NCBI RefSeq assembly: GCF_022288725.1
Contig: NZ_JAKNTA010000012.1
Location: forward strand, 49,868 to 113,867
Direction of reading: 5' to 3'
Source of the DNA: Kitasatospora sp. A2-31
GTDB lineage: Bacteria; Actinomycetota; Actinomycetes; Streptomycetales; Streptomycetaceae
DNA: 64,000 nt
The notes under the pieces: generated by a model
What the model saw: only the letters and a program-made list of their open reading frames with translations
The model's database searches: none
What the model was told of the DNA's origin: nothing
In this document: piece by piece, positions 41,715 to 51,183 of the stretch
Layout of the letters: every line of letters starts with the position of its first letter
Numbering within the stretch: position 1 is the first letter of the stretch
Translations under genes and position numbers: made by a program

Positions 41715-44552
41715 CTACTGCTGTCGCGCCCTGCGTCGGCGGGCCACCAGCACGAGCGCCGCACCGAGAACGGTCAGCGTGCTCGCGCCGGCCACCATCA
41801 CCGGGATGCCCGGGCCCGCGCCGGTGCTAGGCAGGTGCGACCCAGGGGCGGGAGCCGGAACGGCCGGCGGCACCACCGGGGGCGGCATCGTCGGGACCGG
41901 CGCCGCCGGGGCAGGGCTGGTCGGGTCCGGCGTCGGCTGCCCGGTCGGCGTCGGCGAGGGGCTACCGGTGGGCGACGGGGTCCCGGTGGGGGTCGGCGTC
42001 GGGAGCAGGCGGTTGACCGCCGTCACCTCGACACCGGCGTCGAGGTTGTCGGCGTTCAGCACCAGCGGCCCGAACACCGTCACCTCGGGCGTGGCGTAGC
42101 CCTCCGGCGGGCTCGACTCCTGCCAGTAGTACGTCCCCGCCGCACCGCTGCCCCGGCAGGTGCCGTCAGCCCCGGTGGTGCACGGTTCGCCGACCGCCGT
42201 GTCGGGCTTGTCACCGCTGGTCTGCAGCCCGCTCGTCCCGTTCGTCTCCTTCCACAGCCGGAACTTCGCGCCGGCCAGCGGCTTGCCGTCCTGGTCGTGC
42301 TTGACCAGGCGCAGCGCGCCCTCCTTCTGCCGGAACCCGAAGTCGTAGGTGTGGTCGTTCTCGCCCGGTCCGCCGGTGGTGAGGGCCCGTTCCGCGTACG
42401 TGCCGCCCGCCGGGACGACGCCCTTGGAGTCGACGAAGCGGTTGTCGCCGACGTCCGCGTCGGTCGGCACCCACTGGTACAGCGGTCCGCCCTTCGCGTA
42501 GTCGGCCGGATCGTCGAGCCGTACGGTGTACTTCGTGTGAGGCTTGAGGCCGCCGGTGACGTTGGAGTCGTCGAAGTAGTACTCGCCGCCCTCCGTCGTC
42601 TTCGTGGTGCCGACGACCTTCCCGGCCTCGTCGTAGAGGTTCACGGTCGCGCCCGGCACCGGCTTCTGGCCCGGGCTCTGGATGCCCCTGCGCTCCGGGT
42701 CGTACCAGACCCGGTTGCCGATCTGCAGCGGTGCCTGGTCGCAGAGCACCTCCAGGTCGCCCATCGAGGCACCCTTGCCGAACGGTGCGCTGTCCACCCC
42801 GGGCGGGTTGAGCCGCAGGCCGAACTTCGGGTCCTGCTTGCCGTTCCGCTGGAGGAACGACGTGCCGTAACCGAGGGCGGTGTGATTGGGGTCGAAGGCG
42901 GAGACCGCGATGGTGTTCTCCGCCTTGGAGAGGGCCATGCCGGCGAACGCCGTGTTGTGGTGGCCACCCCAGCTAGTGTCGAAGAAGCGGGTGCCCCGGG
43001 TGGTCAGTCCGCAACCGTTGTTGGTGTCCATCACGTACGTGCCGTTCGCCGGGCACGCCTTGTTCAGGTCACCGCCCGACATGACGACGGAGGCCGAACC
43101 CGGCGTCGGACCGGCCGGTGCACGGTCGCCGAAGCGGTCGCGGAAGGCCAGGAGCATCGAGCCGTCGGACTCGAAGGCGATCTCACCCAGCTCCGGTTCG
43201 GGTTGGGCGATGGTGGAGGCGCCGCACGGCTTGCCGTTCTGCGAGGTCGGGTAGGTGCTGGTCCACGGGAACCAGCCCGCCCCGTCGCACGGTCCCCCAC
43301 CGACCGTCGACTCGCGCGGGTAGTCCAGCGGCTGGTCCAGCACCGCCTTGCCGAAAGCGCCGGTGGTCAGGTCGAACGGCAGCACCACCGCGCGCAGGTC
43401 GGACGTCCTGCCGGTGGACTCGCCCGAGCAGACACCGCCCAGGTAGCCGGTGCCGTCCTGGAGGCCCAGGCCGAACGGGCGCCAGTCCCCGGAGGCCGGG
43501 CAGCCCGGGTCCGGGATCGGGTAGGCGGCCGTCGGCGAGGGGGCCGTCGGCACGGTGGCGTTGTAGCGGTAGAGCTTGCGGTCGTTGAGGTTGACGACGA
43601 AGAGGTCCTTGCCGTCGTCGGTGACCTTGATGCCGCCGAGGCTCTCCTTGCCCGGGACCGCCAGGAACGCGTCGTCGGTGCCGCCGCCGTGGACGGTGGA
43701 ACCGGCGTCCGGGACGGTGGTGAACAGCGTGGTGCGCTTCTGGGCGAGGTCGGTGACGTAGATCGCGCCCGCACCGCCCGGACCGTAGTCCGTGGTCCGC
43801 TTGGCCACGGCGGAGGAGAACACCCGCCGGTCCGCCCGGTTCCACGCGATGCCGAAGAGCGTCCCGGTCTCCGCGTTCGTCGCGATGTCCGTGACCTTCA
43901 CGTCCACGCCGTCCTGGCCGCGCGCGCTGTACGGGAAGGACACCAGCGTCCGCTGCGGTCCGCCGTCGCGGATGGCGGGCTGGCAGGTCGTCACCAGCGG
44001 CGCGTTCCTCTGGCAGTAGTCACCGGGATTCCACAGCCCGGTGGTGTACGTCACCTCCTTGCCGCCGGAGAGGTCGACGAACTCCTCGTTACTGCTCAGC
44101 TTGTTGGGAGCCCCGGCCAGCCCCTGACGTGAGGCGAAGGCCGGGAAGAGCGTACCCGGCTTCGGATTCACCACCTGGACGCGGTACTTGCCGCCGGTCA
44201 GCTTGGCCGCGGCCGGCGCCAGCGCCACCGTGCCGTCCGCCGCCGTGGTGCCCGTCATACTCGTGCCGGCGTCGTCCGTGAGCGTCACCTTCACGCCCGC
44301 CATGCCCGGCTCCAGCCCGGGCGTCCACACTCCGTCCGTGTCCACGGCCCGCACCACGCGGACCGTCACCGTCCCGTCGCCCGTCTGCGGGAACGCCGCC
44401 GGTGCCGCCACCAGCGAGCAGGCACCGATCCCCACGGCCAGCGCCAGCGCGCCGCCCACGGTGCGCCCGCCGAGCGCACCCGGTCGGCGCCGATCCGGGC
44501 CGCGCGCGGCACCGGTTGCTTCTCCGAATGTCGTAGTCATCCCTGCTCTCAT
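41715..44552 (-). CDS. LPxTG-type cell-surface protein with propeller-like and SdrD/SpaA domains
   Basis: A 945-aa secreted surface protein. An N-terminal signal (GGRTVGGALALAVGIGACSLVAAPAA) precedes a SdrD_B-like domain (VDTDGVWTPGLEPGMAGVKVTLTDDAG). A ~450-residue middle with FGIAWNRADRRVFSSA, GGIKVTDDGKDLFVVNLNDRKLYRY and similar segments suggests a beta-propeller. A second SdrD_B domain (IGNRVWYDPERRGIQSPGQK) and a SpaA domain (GALRLVKHDQDGKPLAGAKFRLW) follow. Then come a Pro/Thr stalk, LPSTGAG sorting signal, hydrophobic span and RRRRARQQ tail. A sortase should anchor it to peptidoglycan, but none is in the window. Start at 44552 or 44540. Confidence 0.88.
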   Translation of the reverse strand: MRAGMTTTFGEATGAARGPDRRRPGALGGRTVGGALALAVGIGACSLVAAPAAFPQTGDGTVTVRVVRAVDTDGVWTPGLEPGMAGVKVTLTDDAGTSMTGTTAADGTVALAPAAAKLTGGKYRVQVVNPKPGTLFPAFASRQGLAGAPNKLSSNEEFVDLSGGKEVTYTTGLWNPGDYCQRNAPLVTTCQPAIRDGGPQRTLVSFPYSARGQDGVDVKVTDIATNAETGTLFGIAWNRADRRVFSSAVAKRTTDYGPGGAGAIYVTDLAQKRTTLFTTVPDAGSTVHGGGTDDAFLAVPGKESLGGIKVTDDGKDLFVVNLNDRKLYRYNATVPTAPSPTAAYPIPDPGCPASGDWRPFGLGLQDGTGYLGGVCSGESTGRTSDLRAVVLPFDLTTGAFGKAVLDQPLDYPRESTVGGGPCDGAGWFPWTSTYPTSQNGKPCGASTIAQPEPELGEIAFESDGSMLLAFRDRFGDRAPAGPTPGSASVVMSGGDLNKACPANGTYVMDTNNGCGLTTRGTRFFDTSWGGHHNTAFAGMALSKAENTIAVSAFDPNHTALGYGTSFLQRNGKQDPKFGLRLNPPGVDSAPFGKGASMGDLEVLCDQAPLQIGNRVWYDPERRGIQSPGQKPVPGATVNLYDEAGKVVGTTKTTEGGEYYFDDSNVTGGLKPHTKYTVRLDDPADYAKGGPLYQWVPTDADVGDNRFVDSKGVVPAGGTYAERALTTGGPGENDHTYDFGFRQKEGALRLVKHDQDGKPLAGAKFRLWKETNGTSGLQTSGDKPDTAVGEPCTTGADGTCRGSGAAGTYYWQESSPPEGYATPEVTVFGPLVLNADNLDAGVEVTAVNRLLPTPTPTGTPSPTGSPSPTPTGQPTPDPTSPAPAAPVPTMPPPVVPPAVPAPAPGSHLPSTGAGPGIPVMVAGASTLTVLGAALVLVARRRRARQQ

Positions 44553-44629
44553 CGTCCGGTTGGGCCTTCCGCCCGGCCTCGTGGAGTTCGTGAGTGGCGG
44601 AACGCCGCCATTGTTAATGGGAGCCTAAA

Positions 44630-45190
44630 GGGGCTCCGCACAAGTTCGCAGCAGAACCGGAACGTTGCCCCTCAATCAGGGATTCGTCGGCGAAGGGTCA
44701 CGCCTACCGGGGCGGGCGCACACGCACTATGCAGTCCAACTCTCCTTCACACAAGGCAACTTCTGCCACAGACCGCACTCCTTGAACCCGGTCGGGCGGA
44801 CGCGGCGAGACCCGGTGCAGGCCGGCCGCCCCGCGCCGGAAGGCGGCGCCCCGGCGGATCCGGGTCCGATCGGAACCCGCCCTCCGCCCTCCACTCGGAA
44901 CGGATCGGACACTTGCTCGACACACCGTCTGCACGTCCGTCAGGCCCTGAAGCACCGGCGGGTTGACCAGCGGGGCCGCGTCTCCCAGCAGGTCGCCCGC
45001 CAGAGCGGCACCCCGATCGCACCTGTCGAGGAGACCACCGAGGCCGGCGCCACACCGAGCGCGCGCCCGCCAGAGCGGGTGCGCGGAGGGAGATCGGCGA
45101 CGGCCGGGGGTCGGGCGCTGGACGAAACCGCCCACAGCCCCGTCGCTGGACGCCGTTCACCGGGTGACTTGGCCGGCTCGTCCTGGCGGC
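44630..45190. other. ~560-bp interval without a gene
   Basis: No convincing ORF. The first part (44600-44760) is comparatively AT-richer and probably carries the surface-protein promoter. A small GGAGCC/GGCTCC hairpin lies at about 44620-44640. Confidence 0.4.
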
Positions 45191-45193
45191 TGG

Positions 45194-45817
45194 TCAGGGG
45201 CGCGGTGTCCAGCCCGACGGGGTGAGAGCGGTGTCGGCCAGGATCCGGGCGACGGTGTCGTCAAGGGTGCTGTCCTCGCCGATGACGTGTTCGAGTCCAC
45301 CGGGCAGGAGGTCCAGCGGCCGGTACCAGCCGGCCATCTGCTCGGCGCTCACCTCGGCGGACAGCGGCCGGGTGGCGTGGCGCCGCACCGTCTCGTCGAA
45401 TCCGATGTCGAGGTAGTAGAGGAAGCTGCGGCCGCGGTGGCCGGCCACCAGGTCGGCGAGCATGGCGCCGTAGCGGCCGGCGTCGAGAATGCCTTCGACG
45501 ACGGTGTGGAAGCCGCTGTTGAGGGCGTGCCGGGCGACCAGACCGATCAGGGGGATGTTCGCGCCGCCGACGACGTCGCGCTCGCGGAGCACCTCACGGC
45601 GCAGCTGGTCCTGTCCGACGATGGCGAGGCCGCGGCCGTAGGCGGAGCGGATCCGGGCGGCGGTGCTGGACTTCCCGGCGCCGCTGGGTCCGCGCACCAC
45701 CACCAGCACCGTGCCGGTGCTGCCCGTCCCGGCAGCGGTGCTCACGGCGGAGGGCTGATCGACGCTGTCGTCCACGATGCCGACCGTACCCACGGCCAGG
45801 ACGTGCGACGCGGTCAC
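45194..45817 (-). CDS. P-loop kinase / AAA-type ATPase
   Basis: A ~207-aa nucleotide-binding protein. Walker A is VVRGPSGAGKSSTAARIR (about residues 41-58), followed by LAIVGQDQLRREVLRERD, the GFHTVVEGILDAGRYGAML strand, YYLDIGFDETVRRHATRP and a C-terminal helix, the layout of small P-loop kinases (zeta-toxin/AAA_33 class). It carries no antitoxin signature and has no toxin-antitoxin partner nearby. The start is ambiguous: GTG 45817, or a GTG about 16 codons further in. Substrate unknown. Confidence 0.8.
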   Translation of the reverse strand: MTASHVLAVGTVGIVDDSVDQPSAVSTAAGTGSTGTVLVVVRGPSGAGKSSTAARIRSAYGRGLAIVGQDQLRREVLRERDVVGGANIPLIGLVARHALNSGFHTVVEGILDAGRYGAMLADLVAGHRGRSFLYYLDIGFDETVRRHATRPLSAEVSAEQMAGWYRPLDLLPGGLEHVIGEDSTLDDTVARILADTALTPSGWTPRP

Positions 45818-46231
45818 GGGGTGTGGGACGGGAGGTAGTGCCGAAGCTCATCTGGGGCGCTCGGGGCCTGTATTGCACGTCAGGCAAGTAGGTGTGACCG
45901 GTTCGTGCCTTACAGATGTCTGTCTGAGACGACGGAAGCGTGAGAAGCCGCGGGCCGCTCCGGCCGGCTGCTCGGCCCCGGGCCGGCCGGCGGACCATCA
46001 CGCCGATCACCGCCAAGCGGATCATCGTCTCTGCGTGGGCCGGGCTGGCACCAGCCAGGCGCGCGTCCCCGTAGATAGCGCCGGCCTGTCGTCGGAGGAC
46101 CGCTTCACCTGCCCGAAGCGCGATGTCGTATCTCCGCCAGCGTCGAGGGGTTCGCTCACGAGAGAGTCAGCGGTGGTTCGTGCTCCTGATCGCGAGCCTG
46201 TCCGTCTGGCACTCCGCGAAAGGCGCAGCGC
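45818..46231. other. 414-bp interval without a gene
   Basis: No supported gene. It separates the minus-strand kinase from the plus-strand flavin reductase gene. Confidence 0.4.
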
Positions 46232-46870
46232 ATGCACGTCGTCCCCGGGCTCAAGGTCCTCTACTTCGGAACTCCGGTGGTGCTGATCAGCTCACTCAAC
46301 GAGGACGGCACGGCGAACTTGATGCCGATGTCCTCGGCGTGGTGGCTGGGTCAGTCCTGCATGCTCGGTCTCGGCGACAACGCCCAGACCACCGCGAACC
46401 TGCTGCGGGAGGGCGAGTGCGTGCTCAACCTGCCCTCGTCAGCGATGGTCGACGCCGTCGACCGGATCGCGCTCACCACCGGGAAGCCGGCCGTGCCGGA
46501 CTACAAGGCGAAGCAGGGCTACCGGCACGAGCCGGACAAGTTCTCGACCGCACGGCTGACCGAGCAGGCATCGGACCTGGTCCGGGCTCCCAGGGTTGCG
46601 GAGTGCCCGGTCCAGCTGGAATGCAGGGTCGTCTCGGTCCATCCTTTCGGCGGTCCCGAACCGCATGCCACCGCCTTCGAGGTCGAGGTCCTTCGCGCCC
46701 ATGTCGAGGAGGACCTGGTCATCCCGGGGACGCACCATGTGGACCCGCTCGGCTGGGACCCGCTGATCATGAAGTTCTGCGAGTTCTTCGGAGGGGGACG
46801 CAACGTTCACCCGTCGAGGCTCGCCAAGGGCTGGAAGATGCCGCACCGACTCCGGTCGACGACTGTCTGA
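46232..46870 (+). CDS. Flavin reductase-like FMN-binding protein
   Basis: A 212-aa split-barrel flavoprotein. The N-terminus (KVLYFGTPVVLISSLNEDGTANLMPMSSAWWLGQSCMLGL) and GECVLNLPSSAMVDAVDRIALTTG follow the flavin reductase-like fold, with ECRVVSVHPFGG and FEVEVLRAHVEEDLVIPGTHHVDP in the second half. It is expected to bind FMN and reduce or transfer flavin, or act as a related oxidoreductase. ATG 46232 follows GAAAGG. The DUF1330 gene lies 86 bp downstream on the same strand. Confidence 0.83.
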   Translation: MHVVPGLKVLYFGTPVVLISSLNEDGTANLMPMSSAWWLGQSCMLGLGDNAQTTANLLREGECVLNLPSSAMVDAVDRIALTTGKPAVPDYKAKQGYRHEPDKFSTARLTEQASDLVRAPRVAECPVQLECRVVSVHPFGGPEPHATAFEVEVLRAHVEEDLVIPGTHHVDPLGWDPLIMKFCEFFGGGRNVHPSRLAKGWKMPHRLRSTTV

Positions 46871-46956
46871 GCAGGCTGACGGTCTCGCTCTCGCCCGCCG
46901 ACGCCTGTCCGAGCCAACTCGTAAGCTGGTCGGACTCATTCAACACTGGAGGTGCC

Positions 46957-47250
46957 ATGCCCAAGGCCTACTGGGTCAGCGTCTACCGCACCATTTCGGA
47001 CCCTCAGAAGCTGGCTGCCTACAACGAGCTGGCCGCTCCGGCCGTCAAGGCCGCAGGCGGTCGGACCATCGTCCGCGGCGGTCGGGTCGCGGCGCATGAC
47101 GCCGGGATCGCCGAGCGCACCATCCTGGTCGAGTTCGACAGCTTCGAGCAGGCCGTCGCGGCACGCGAGAGCGCTGCCTACCAGGAGGCGCTGGTCGCCC
47201 TCTCCGACGGCGTCGAGCGCGACTTCCGCATCGTCGAAGGAATCGACTGA
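46957..47250 (+). CDS. DUF1330 family protein
   Basis: A 97-aa ferredoxin-like-fold protein of the DUF1330 (dimeric alpha-beta barrel) family. It opens MPKAYWVSVYRTISDPQKLAAYNELAAPAVKAAGGRTIVRGG and continues ILVEFDSFEQAVAARESAAYQEALVALSDGVERDFRIVEG, matching the family over its whole length. A GGAGGTGCC ribosome site precedes ATG 46957. The family's biochemical function is unsettled. It may share a transcript with the flavin reductase gene. Confidence 0.88.
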   Translation: MPKAYWVSVYRTISDPQKLAAYNELAAPAVKAAGGRTIVRGGRVAAHDAGIAERTILVEFDSFEQAVAARESAAYQEALVALSDGVERDFRIVEGID

Positions 47251-47468
47251 CCGCCGCCTCCGCCCCGCCCCCTGGACACCCCGGGCACCCCGGACACCCC
47301 CGGACACCCAGGCGGGCCGACCAGGCGCCCGCCCGGGGCGGGCCGTCGCGGCCGCTCACGCCGTGACAGGGCCAGGACGAAGCCCTCGTACCCCTTCTCC
47401 CCCCACCGTCTGCACGGCGGCGGCGGTCAGTCGCGGGTGCGTGCCGGGGTCCGAAGCCCCAACGGCGG

Positions 47469-47504
47469 GGGCCCGCCCCGGGGTGATGCACCCGGGGCGG
47501 GCCC
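47469..47504. terminator. Bidirectional terminator between convergent genes
   Basis: GGGCCCGCCCCGGG (47469-47482) pairs perfectly with CCCGGGGCGGGCCC (47491-47504), with an 8-nt loop and TT after it. It sits between the DUF1330 gene and the convergent tripeptidase gene. Confidence 0.8.
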
Positions 47505-47549
47505 TTGCGGTGAGCCGGTCGCGCTGTGGTGAACTGCGGCGCTGAGGCG

Positions 47550-49175
47550 TCAGGAGACGGGCGGGAAGGCCTCCACGTCCGGCTTCAGCACCTGGCCGGG
47601 CGCGGGTACGGTCTGGTCGACCAGGTAGGAGGTGACCAGCTTGCCCAGCGCCGCGCTGCGGCCGACGGCACAGTGCTCGACCACGTCGACGGTGACCAGC
47701 ACGGCGCTGCCGAGCTGGCGCTGCATCCGCTCGGCGAACTTGTACTGGGTGGCCGGGTCGTAGAGGTTGCCGATCACCATGACCGGGTTGGCGGTGCGGC
47801 GGTTCCACGGGCCGGAGTAGCGCTCGGCGTCACGCGCGGGAGCCGGCCAGCTGGCGCACGCGGGCGCGTCGAAGGCCTGGTAGCGGCCGAAGGTCGGCGA
47901 CTCCTTCTCCCAGGAACGGGCCAGGTTGGCGAAGACCCGCGGGTTGGACGGGTACGGCTTGTCCTGGCAGTTGACGCCGTAGTAGGAGTCGTCAGCGCTG
48001 TACGGGGTCTCCGGCAGGGCCTCGCGCAGAGCGGACGGCACCGTCACGGCCAGCGCCTTGGCGTCGTCGGCGGCGGCCTTCGGGGCGACCAGCGACGGGG
48101 CGCCCTGCTGCGCGATCGCCTCGTCCAGAGCCTGCAGCGACTTGGCCAGCGGGGCCTGCCGGCTCTGCGCGTAGAGGGCATTGGCGACCTGGCTGGTGAA
48201 GCTGGAGAGAGTCACCGTGGTGCCGCCCGGCAGGGTGACCGGGGAGGTGCGCAGGTGGTCGCGGAGCGCGTCGAACCTCGCCCGGGTGTCGCCCTCGCCG
48301 AAGGCACAGCGCGGGGCACCGGCCGCCTTGCAGCGCTTGAGGAACTCGTCCAGGGCGAGCTCGAAGCCGGCGGCGCGCTGCCGGTCGTACTCCAGGCCGT
48401 TGTGCAGCCGCAGGTTGGGGTCGACGTTGCCGTCGATGATCACCGCGCGCACCTTGTCCGGGTACATGTTGGCGTAGGTGGAGCCGATCAGGGTGCCGTA
48501 GGAGAAGCCGGCGAAGCTGAGCTGCTTGTCACCGACGGCCCGGCGCATCCGGTCGAGGTCGCGGACGACGTTCTCCGTGGACATGTGCTCGATGAGCGGG
48601 CCGGCGTTGCGGGAGCAGGCGTCGGTGTAGTCCTCGGTGGCGTCGAGCGTGGCGTCGACCTCCGCCTTGGTGACGGGCACGCCGACCTGCCGGTCGAAGA
48701 CGGCGGCGGCCTCCTCGTCGGTGGTGAAGCACTTGAGCGGGTTGCTGCGGGCGACACCGCGCGGGTCGAAGCCGACCAGGTCGAAGCGGTCCTGGACGTC
48801 CTTGCCGAAACGGGTGGTGGTCGCCCAGAGGTAGCCGCTGCCGCCCGGGCCGCCGGGGTTCAGGAAGAGCGAACCGATCCGCTTGGCCGGGTCGGCGGCG
48901 CGGCGGCGCATCATCGCGATGCCGATCTTCTCCCCGGACGGGTTGTCGTAGTCCAGCGGCACCGGGTAGACGGCGCAGTCGTAGATCCCCGGGTCCGGCT
49001 TGGTCGGATCGGGGTTGCACGGGGTCCAGGCGACCGGCTCGACGCGGGCCTCGGCGGCCGAGGCGACCGCGCCGGGGTCGGGCGCGGCGGACGCCGCGGC
49101 GGCGGTGCCGGCGACGAGGGCGAACGCGCTGGCAACCGCCAACGCCGCAGTGGACATGCGTGACACGCGGGACAC
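47550..49175 (-). CDS. Secreted tripeptidyl aminopeptidase (alpha/beta hydrolase)
   Basis: A 541-aa exoprotease of the Streptomyces TAP/Slp family that removes N-terminal tripeptides outside the cell. The Sec signal is VSRVSRMSTAALAVASAFALVAGTAAAASAA. The catalytic Ser lies in FAGFSYGTLIGSTYANMYPD (about residue 223), the Asp in VMVIGNLYDPATQYKFAERM and the His in TVDVVEHCAVG. LNPGGPGGSGYLWA carries the oxyanion glycines. GGAGGAGG lies a few bases before GTG 49175, fixing the start. Length matches the family. Confidence 0.92.
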   Translation of the reverse strand: MSRVSRMSTAALAVASAFALVAGTAAAASAAPDPGAVASAAEARVEPVAWTPCNPDPTKPDPGIYDCAVYPVPLDYDNPSGEKIGIAMMRRRAADPAKRIGSLFLNPGGPGGSGYLWATTTRFGKDVQDRFDLVGFDPRGVARSNPLKCFTTDEEAAAVFDRQVGVPVTKAEVDATLDATEDYTDACSRNAGPLIEHMSTENVVRDLDRMRRAVGDKQLSFAGFSYGTLIGSTYANMYPDKVRAVIIDGNVDPNLRLHNGLEYDRQRAAGFELALDEFLKRCKAAGAPRCAFGEGDTRARFDALRDHLRTSPVTLPGGTTVTLSSFTSQVANALYAQSRQAPLAKSLQALDEAIAQQGAPSLVAPKAAADDAKALAVTVPSALREALPETPYSADDSYYGVNCQDKPYPSNPRVFANLARSWEKESPTFGRYQAFDAPACASWPAPARDAERYSGPWNRRTANPVMVIGNLYDPATQYKFAERMQRQLGSAVLVTVDVVEHCAVGRSAALGKLVTSYLVDQTVPAPGQVLKPDVEAFPPVS

Positions 49176-49416
49176 GAAACCTCCTCCGGTTCTGCAAACC
49201 CGGCCAGCCTGGCAGTGGATGTTCCGAAGGGGAAGAGCATCGACATCGGCGGATTCTGCCGTGTGGACGCCGGGATTCCGGCGTTCTTGCTGCTCAGGCA
49301 CCAAGTTGACGGTCCTTTTGCCCGAGGTGACGGTCCATCGCCAAATTGCCGGGGCCTCCGCCGTGGCGGACCCCCGCCATGACGGGCGGGGGTCGGCTCG
49401 AAGGGCCTCGCCGGTC

Positions 49417-50757
49417 TCAGGCCCGCGCCACCCCGGCAGCCGCGTCCACCGCCCCCGGCGACGGGACCTCCGCCCCCGGCGACGGGACCTCCGCTGCCGG
49501 CGCCGGCGCCGGCACCGCCGCCACCGCGCCCGGCCGGTCGCGCTCCGCCCAGCGGACCGCCGGCCCCATCGCACAGCCGGCCGCCAGGAAGAGCCCGCCC
49601 AGCAGCAGCCACCCGGGCGCGCCCCAGTCCAGCAGCAGGGTGGTGAGCAGCAGCGGTCCGACGGTGCGCGCCACCGCCACGCCCGAGCCGAAGAACCCCT
49701 GGTACTGGCCGGTCTGGTGGGCGGGAGCCAGGTCGAAGCTGATCTGCCAGGAGCCGGCGGACTGCTTCATCTCGCCCACCAGCTGTAGCGTCGCCGCCAC
49801 CACCAGCAGGACGGCCGTCCCCCAGAGCGGAACGTCCGCCGCGGTGAGGGCGAACACGGCGCACGAGGCGAGCAGGAAGGCGCCGGCGTCGCGGACGGTG
49901 CGGGAGGCGGAGCGGAGCCCGGTGACACCGCGTGCCGTGCGGACCTGGAACGCCATCACGCCGGCGGTGTTGAGGACGAACAGGACCGGCCCCAGCCAGC
50001 CGAGGCTCTCCGCCCGGGCCGCGATCCAGAGCGGGATCGCCAGGCTGAGCAGTGGCATCCGCAGCAGCAGCACGGTGTTGACCAGGGTGACGAGGGCGTA
50101 GCGCCGGTCCGAGAGCACGGCGAGCCTCCGCTCGGCCCGCGCTCCGCCGCCGGCCGGCCGCGGTCCGGCGGGCGCCGGGGCGGGGGCCGGGAGCCGGAGC
50201 AGCATCAGCCCGCTCACCACGAAGCCCACCGCCGTGACGGCGAAGGCGACCAGGTACCCCGCCCGGCTGCCGGTGCTCAGGACGACGCCGCCGAGCGCCG
50301 CGCCGAGGGCGAGACCCGCGTTGAGCGTCGACTGCAGCCGGGCCAGCAGCGCCGTTCGCTCCGCCCGCGCGACCAGGCCGGCGATCAGGGCCTGCCGGGC
50401 GGCGGTCAGGCCGGACTGTGCGGTGGCGTACAGGCTGACGGCGAGCAGGAACGGCCAGAAGGAGCGGATCGCCAGGAAGGAGGCCACTACCGTGCCGGTG
50501 GCCAGGGCGAGCAGGACGGCGGTCCCGCGCGGTCCGCGCCGGTCGGCCAGGTGCCCCAGCGGGACACCGGCCAGCGAGCCGATCGCCCAGGCGACGGCGA
50601 GGCCGACGCCGAGCCGGGTCGGGGACATGCCGATGACGCGGGTGAAGTAGAGCGCGGAGCAGGTGTAGTAGGCGCCGTCGCCGATGGAGCCGATCAACTG
50701 GGCGACGGCCAGCGTGCGCTGCGGGCCGGCGGGCGGGATGGGACGTACGGGCGACAC
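49417..50757 (-). CDS. MFS transporter
   Basis: A 446-aa permease with about 12 helices. The MFS loop motif between helices 2 and 3 reads GVPLGHLADRRGPRGTAVLLALATG (canonical G-x-L-x-D-R-x-G). A cytoplasmic loop (PAPAPAPAGPRPAGGGARAERR) divides two six-helix bundles, and the C-terminus is a Pro/Ala-rich tail. GAGGAG precedes GTG 50757. Related sequences are drug or metabolite exporters; the substrate cannot be read. Divergent from the molybdenum-hydroxylase genes. Confidence 0.87.
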   Translation of the reverse strand: MSPVRPIPPAGPQRTLAVAQLIGSIGDGAYYTCSALYFTRVIGMSPTRLGVGLAVAWAIGSLAGVPLGHLADRRGPRGTAVLLALATGTVVASFLAIRSFWPFLLAVSLYATAQSGLTAARQALIAGLVARAERTALLARLQSTLNAGLALGAALGGVVLSTGSRAGYLVAFAVTAVGFVVSGLMLLRLPAPAPAPAGPRPAGGGARAERRLAVLSDRRYALVTLVNTVLLLRMPLLSLAIPLWIAARAESLGWLGPVLFVLNTAGVMAFQVRTARGVTGLRSASRTVRDAGAFLLASCAVFALTAADVPLWGTAVLLVVAATLQLVGEMKQSAGSWQISFDLAPAHQTGQYQGFFGSGVAVARTVGPLLLTTLLLDWGAPGWLLLGGLFLAAGCAMGPAVRWAERDRPGAVAAVPAPAPAAEVPSPGAEVPSPGAVDAAAGVARA

Positions 50758-50903
50758 TGGACTCCTCGATGCCGCGGCCCCCCTGGGCCGGCCGTTCCCC
50801 ACGGGAACGCTCCTGAACGGTTCCTGACTGGCAGGTTCGATCCTAGGAGAGCAGTGGACCACCGGGCAGGTCCAGCCGAAGCCCGAGATCATGGGCCACT
50901 TCG

Positions 50904-50993
50904 GCACGTCCGGCGGCCGGCCCGGGTGGTGTCCCGCGGCCGTGCCCCGCGGAGGCCGAGCACGTCCGGCGGCCGGCCCGGGTGGTGTCCCGC
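50904..50993 (+). repeat. Two copies of a 34-bp direct repeat
   Basis: Identical 34-bp copies (core CACGTCCGGCGGCCGGCCCG) start at 50904 and 50960, period 56 bp, between divergent genes. Confidence 0.85.
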
Positions 50994-51183
50994 CGAGCAC
51001 CCCGCGGTGGCCGAGGGCCGACGCGACAGGCTCCCCGCCGGCGTGCCCGGCGGCGCCCGCCGCACGGTCTGGCGCGGCCCGAACTGTCGTCCGCACGCGG
51101 AGGGGCCGCCATCCGGACGGCGGCGGCGCAGGCACCCGGGCCCGTCCGGTGTCGTCCGTGTCCGGCCCATCCGGACCCGCCGG

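Noticed and set aside
45194..45817. Zeta-toxin of a toxin-antitoxin pair
   Set aside because: There is a P-loop kinase fold, but no epsilon-like antitoxin gene adjoins it.
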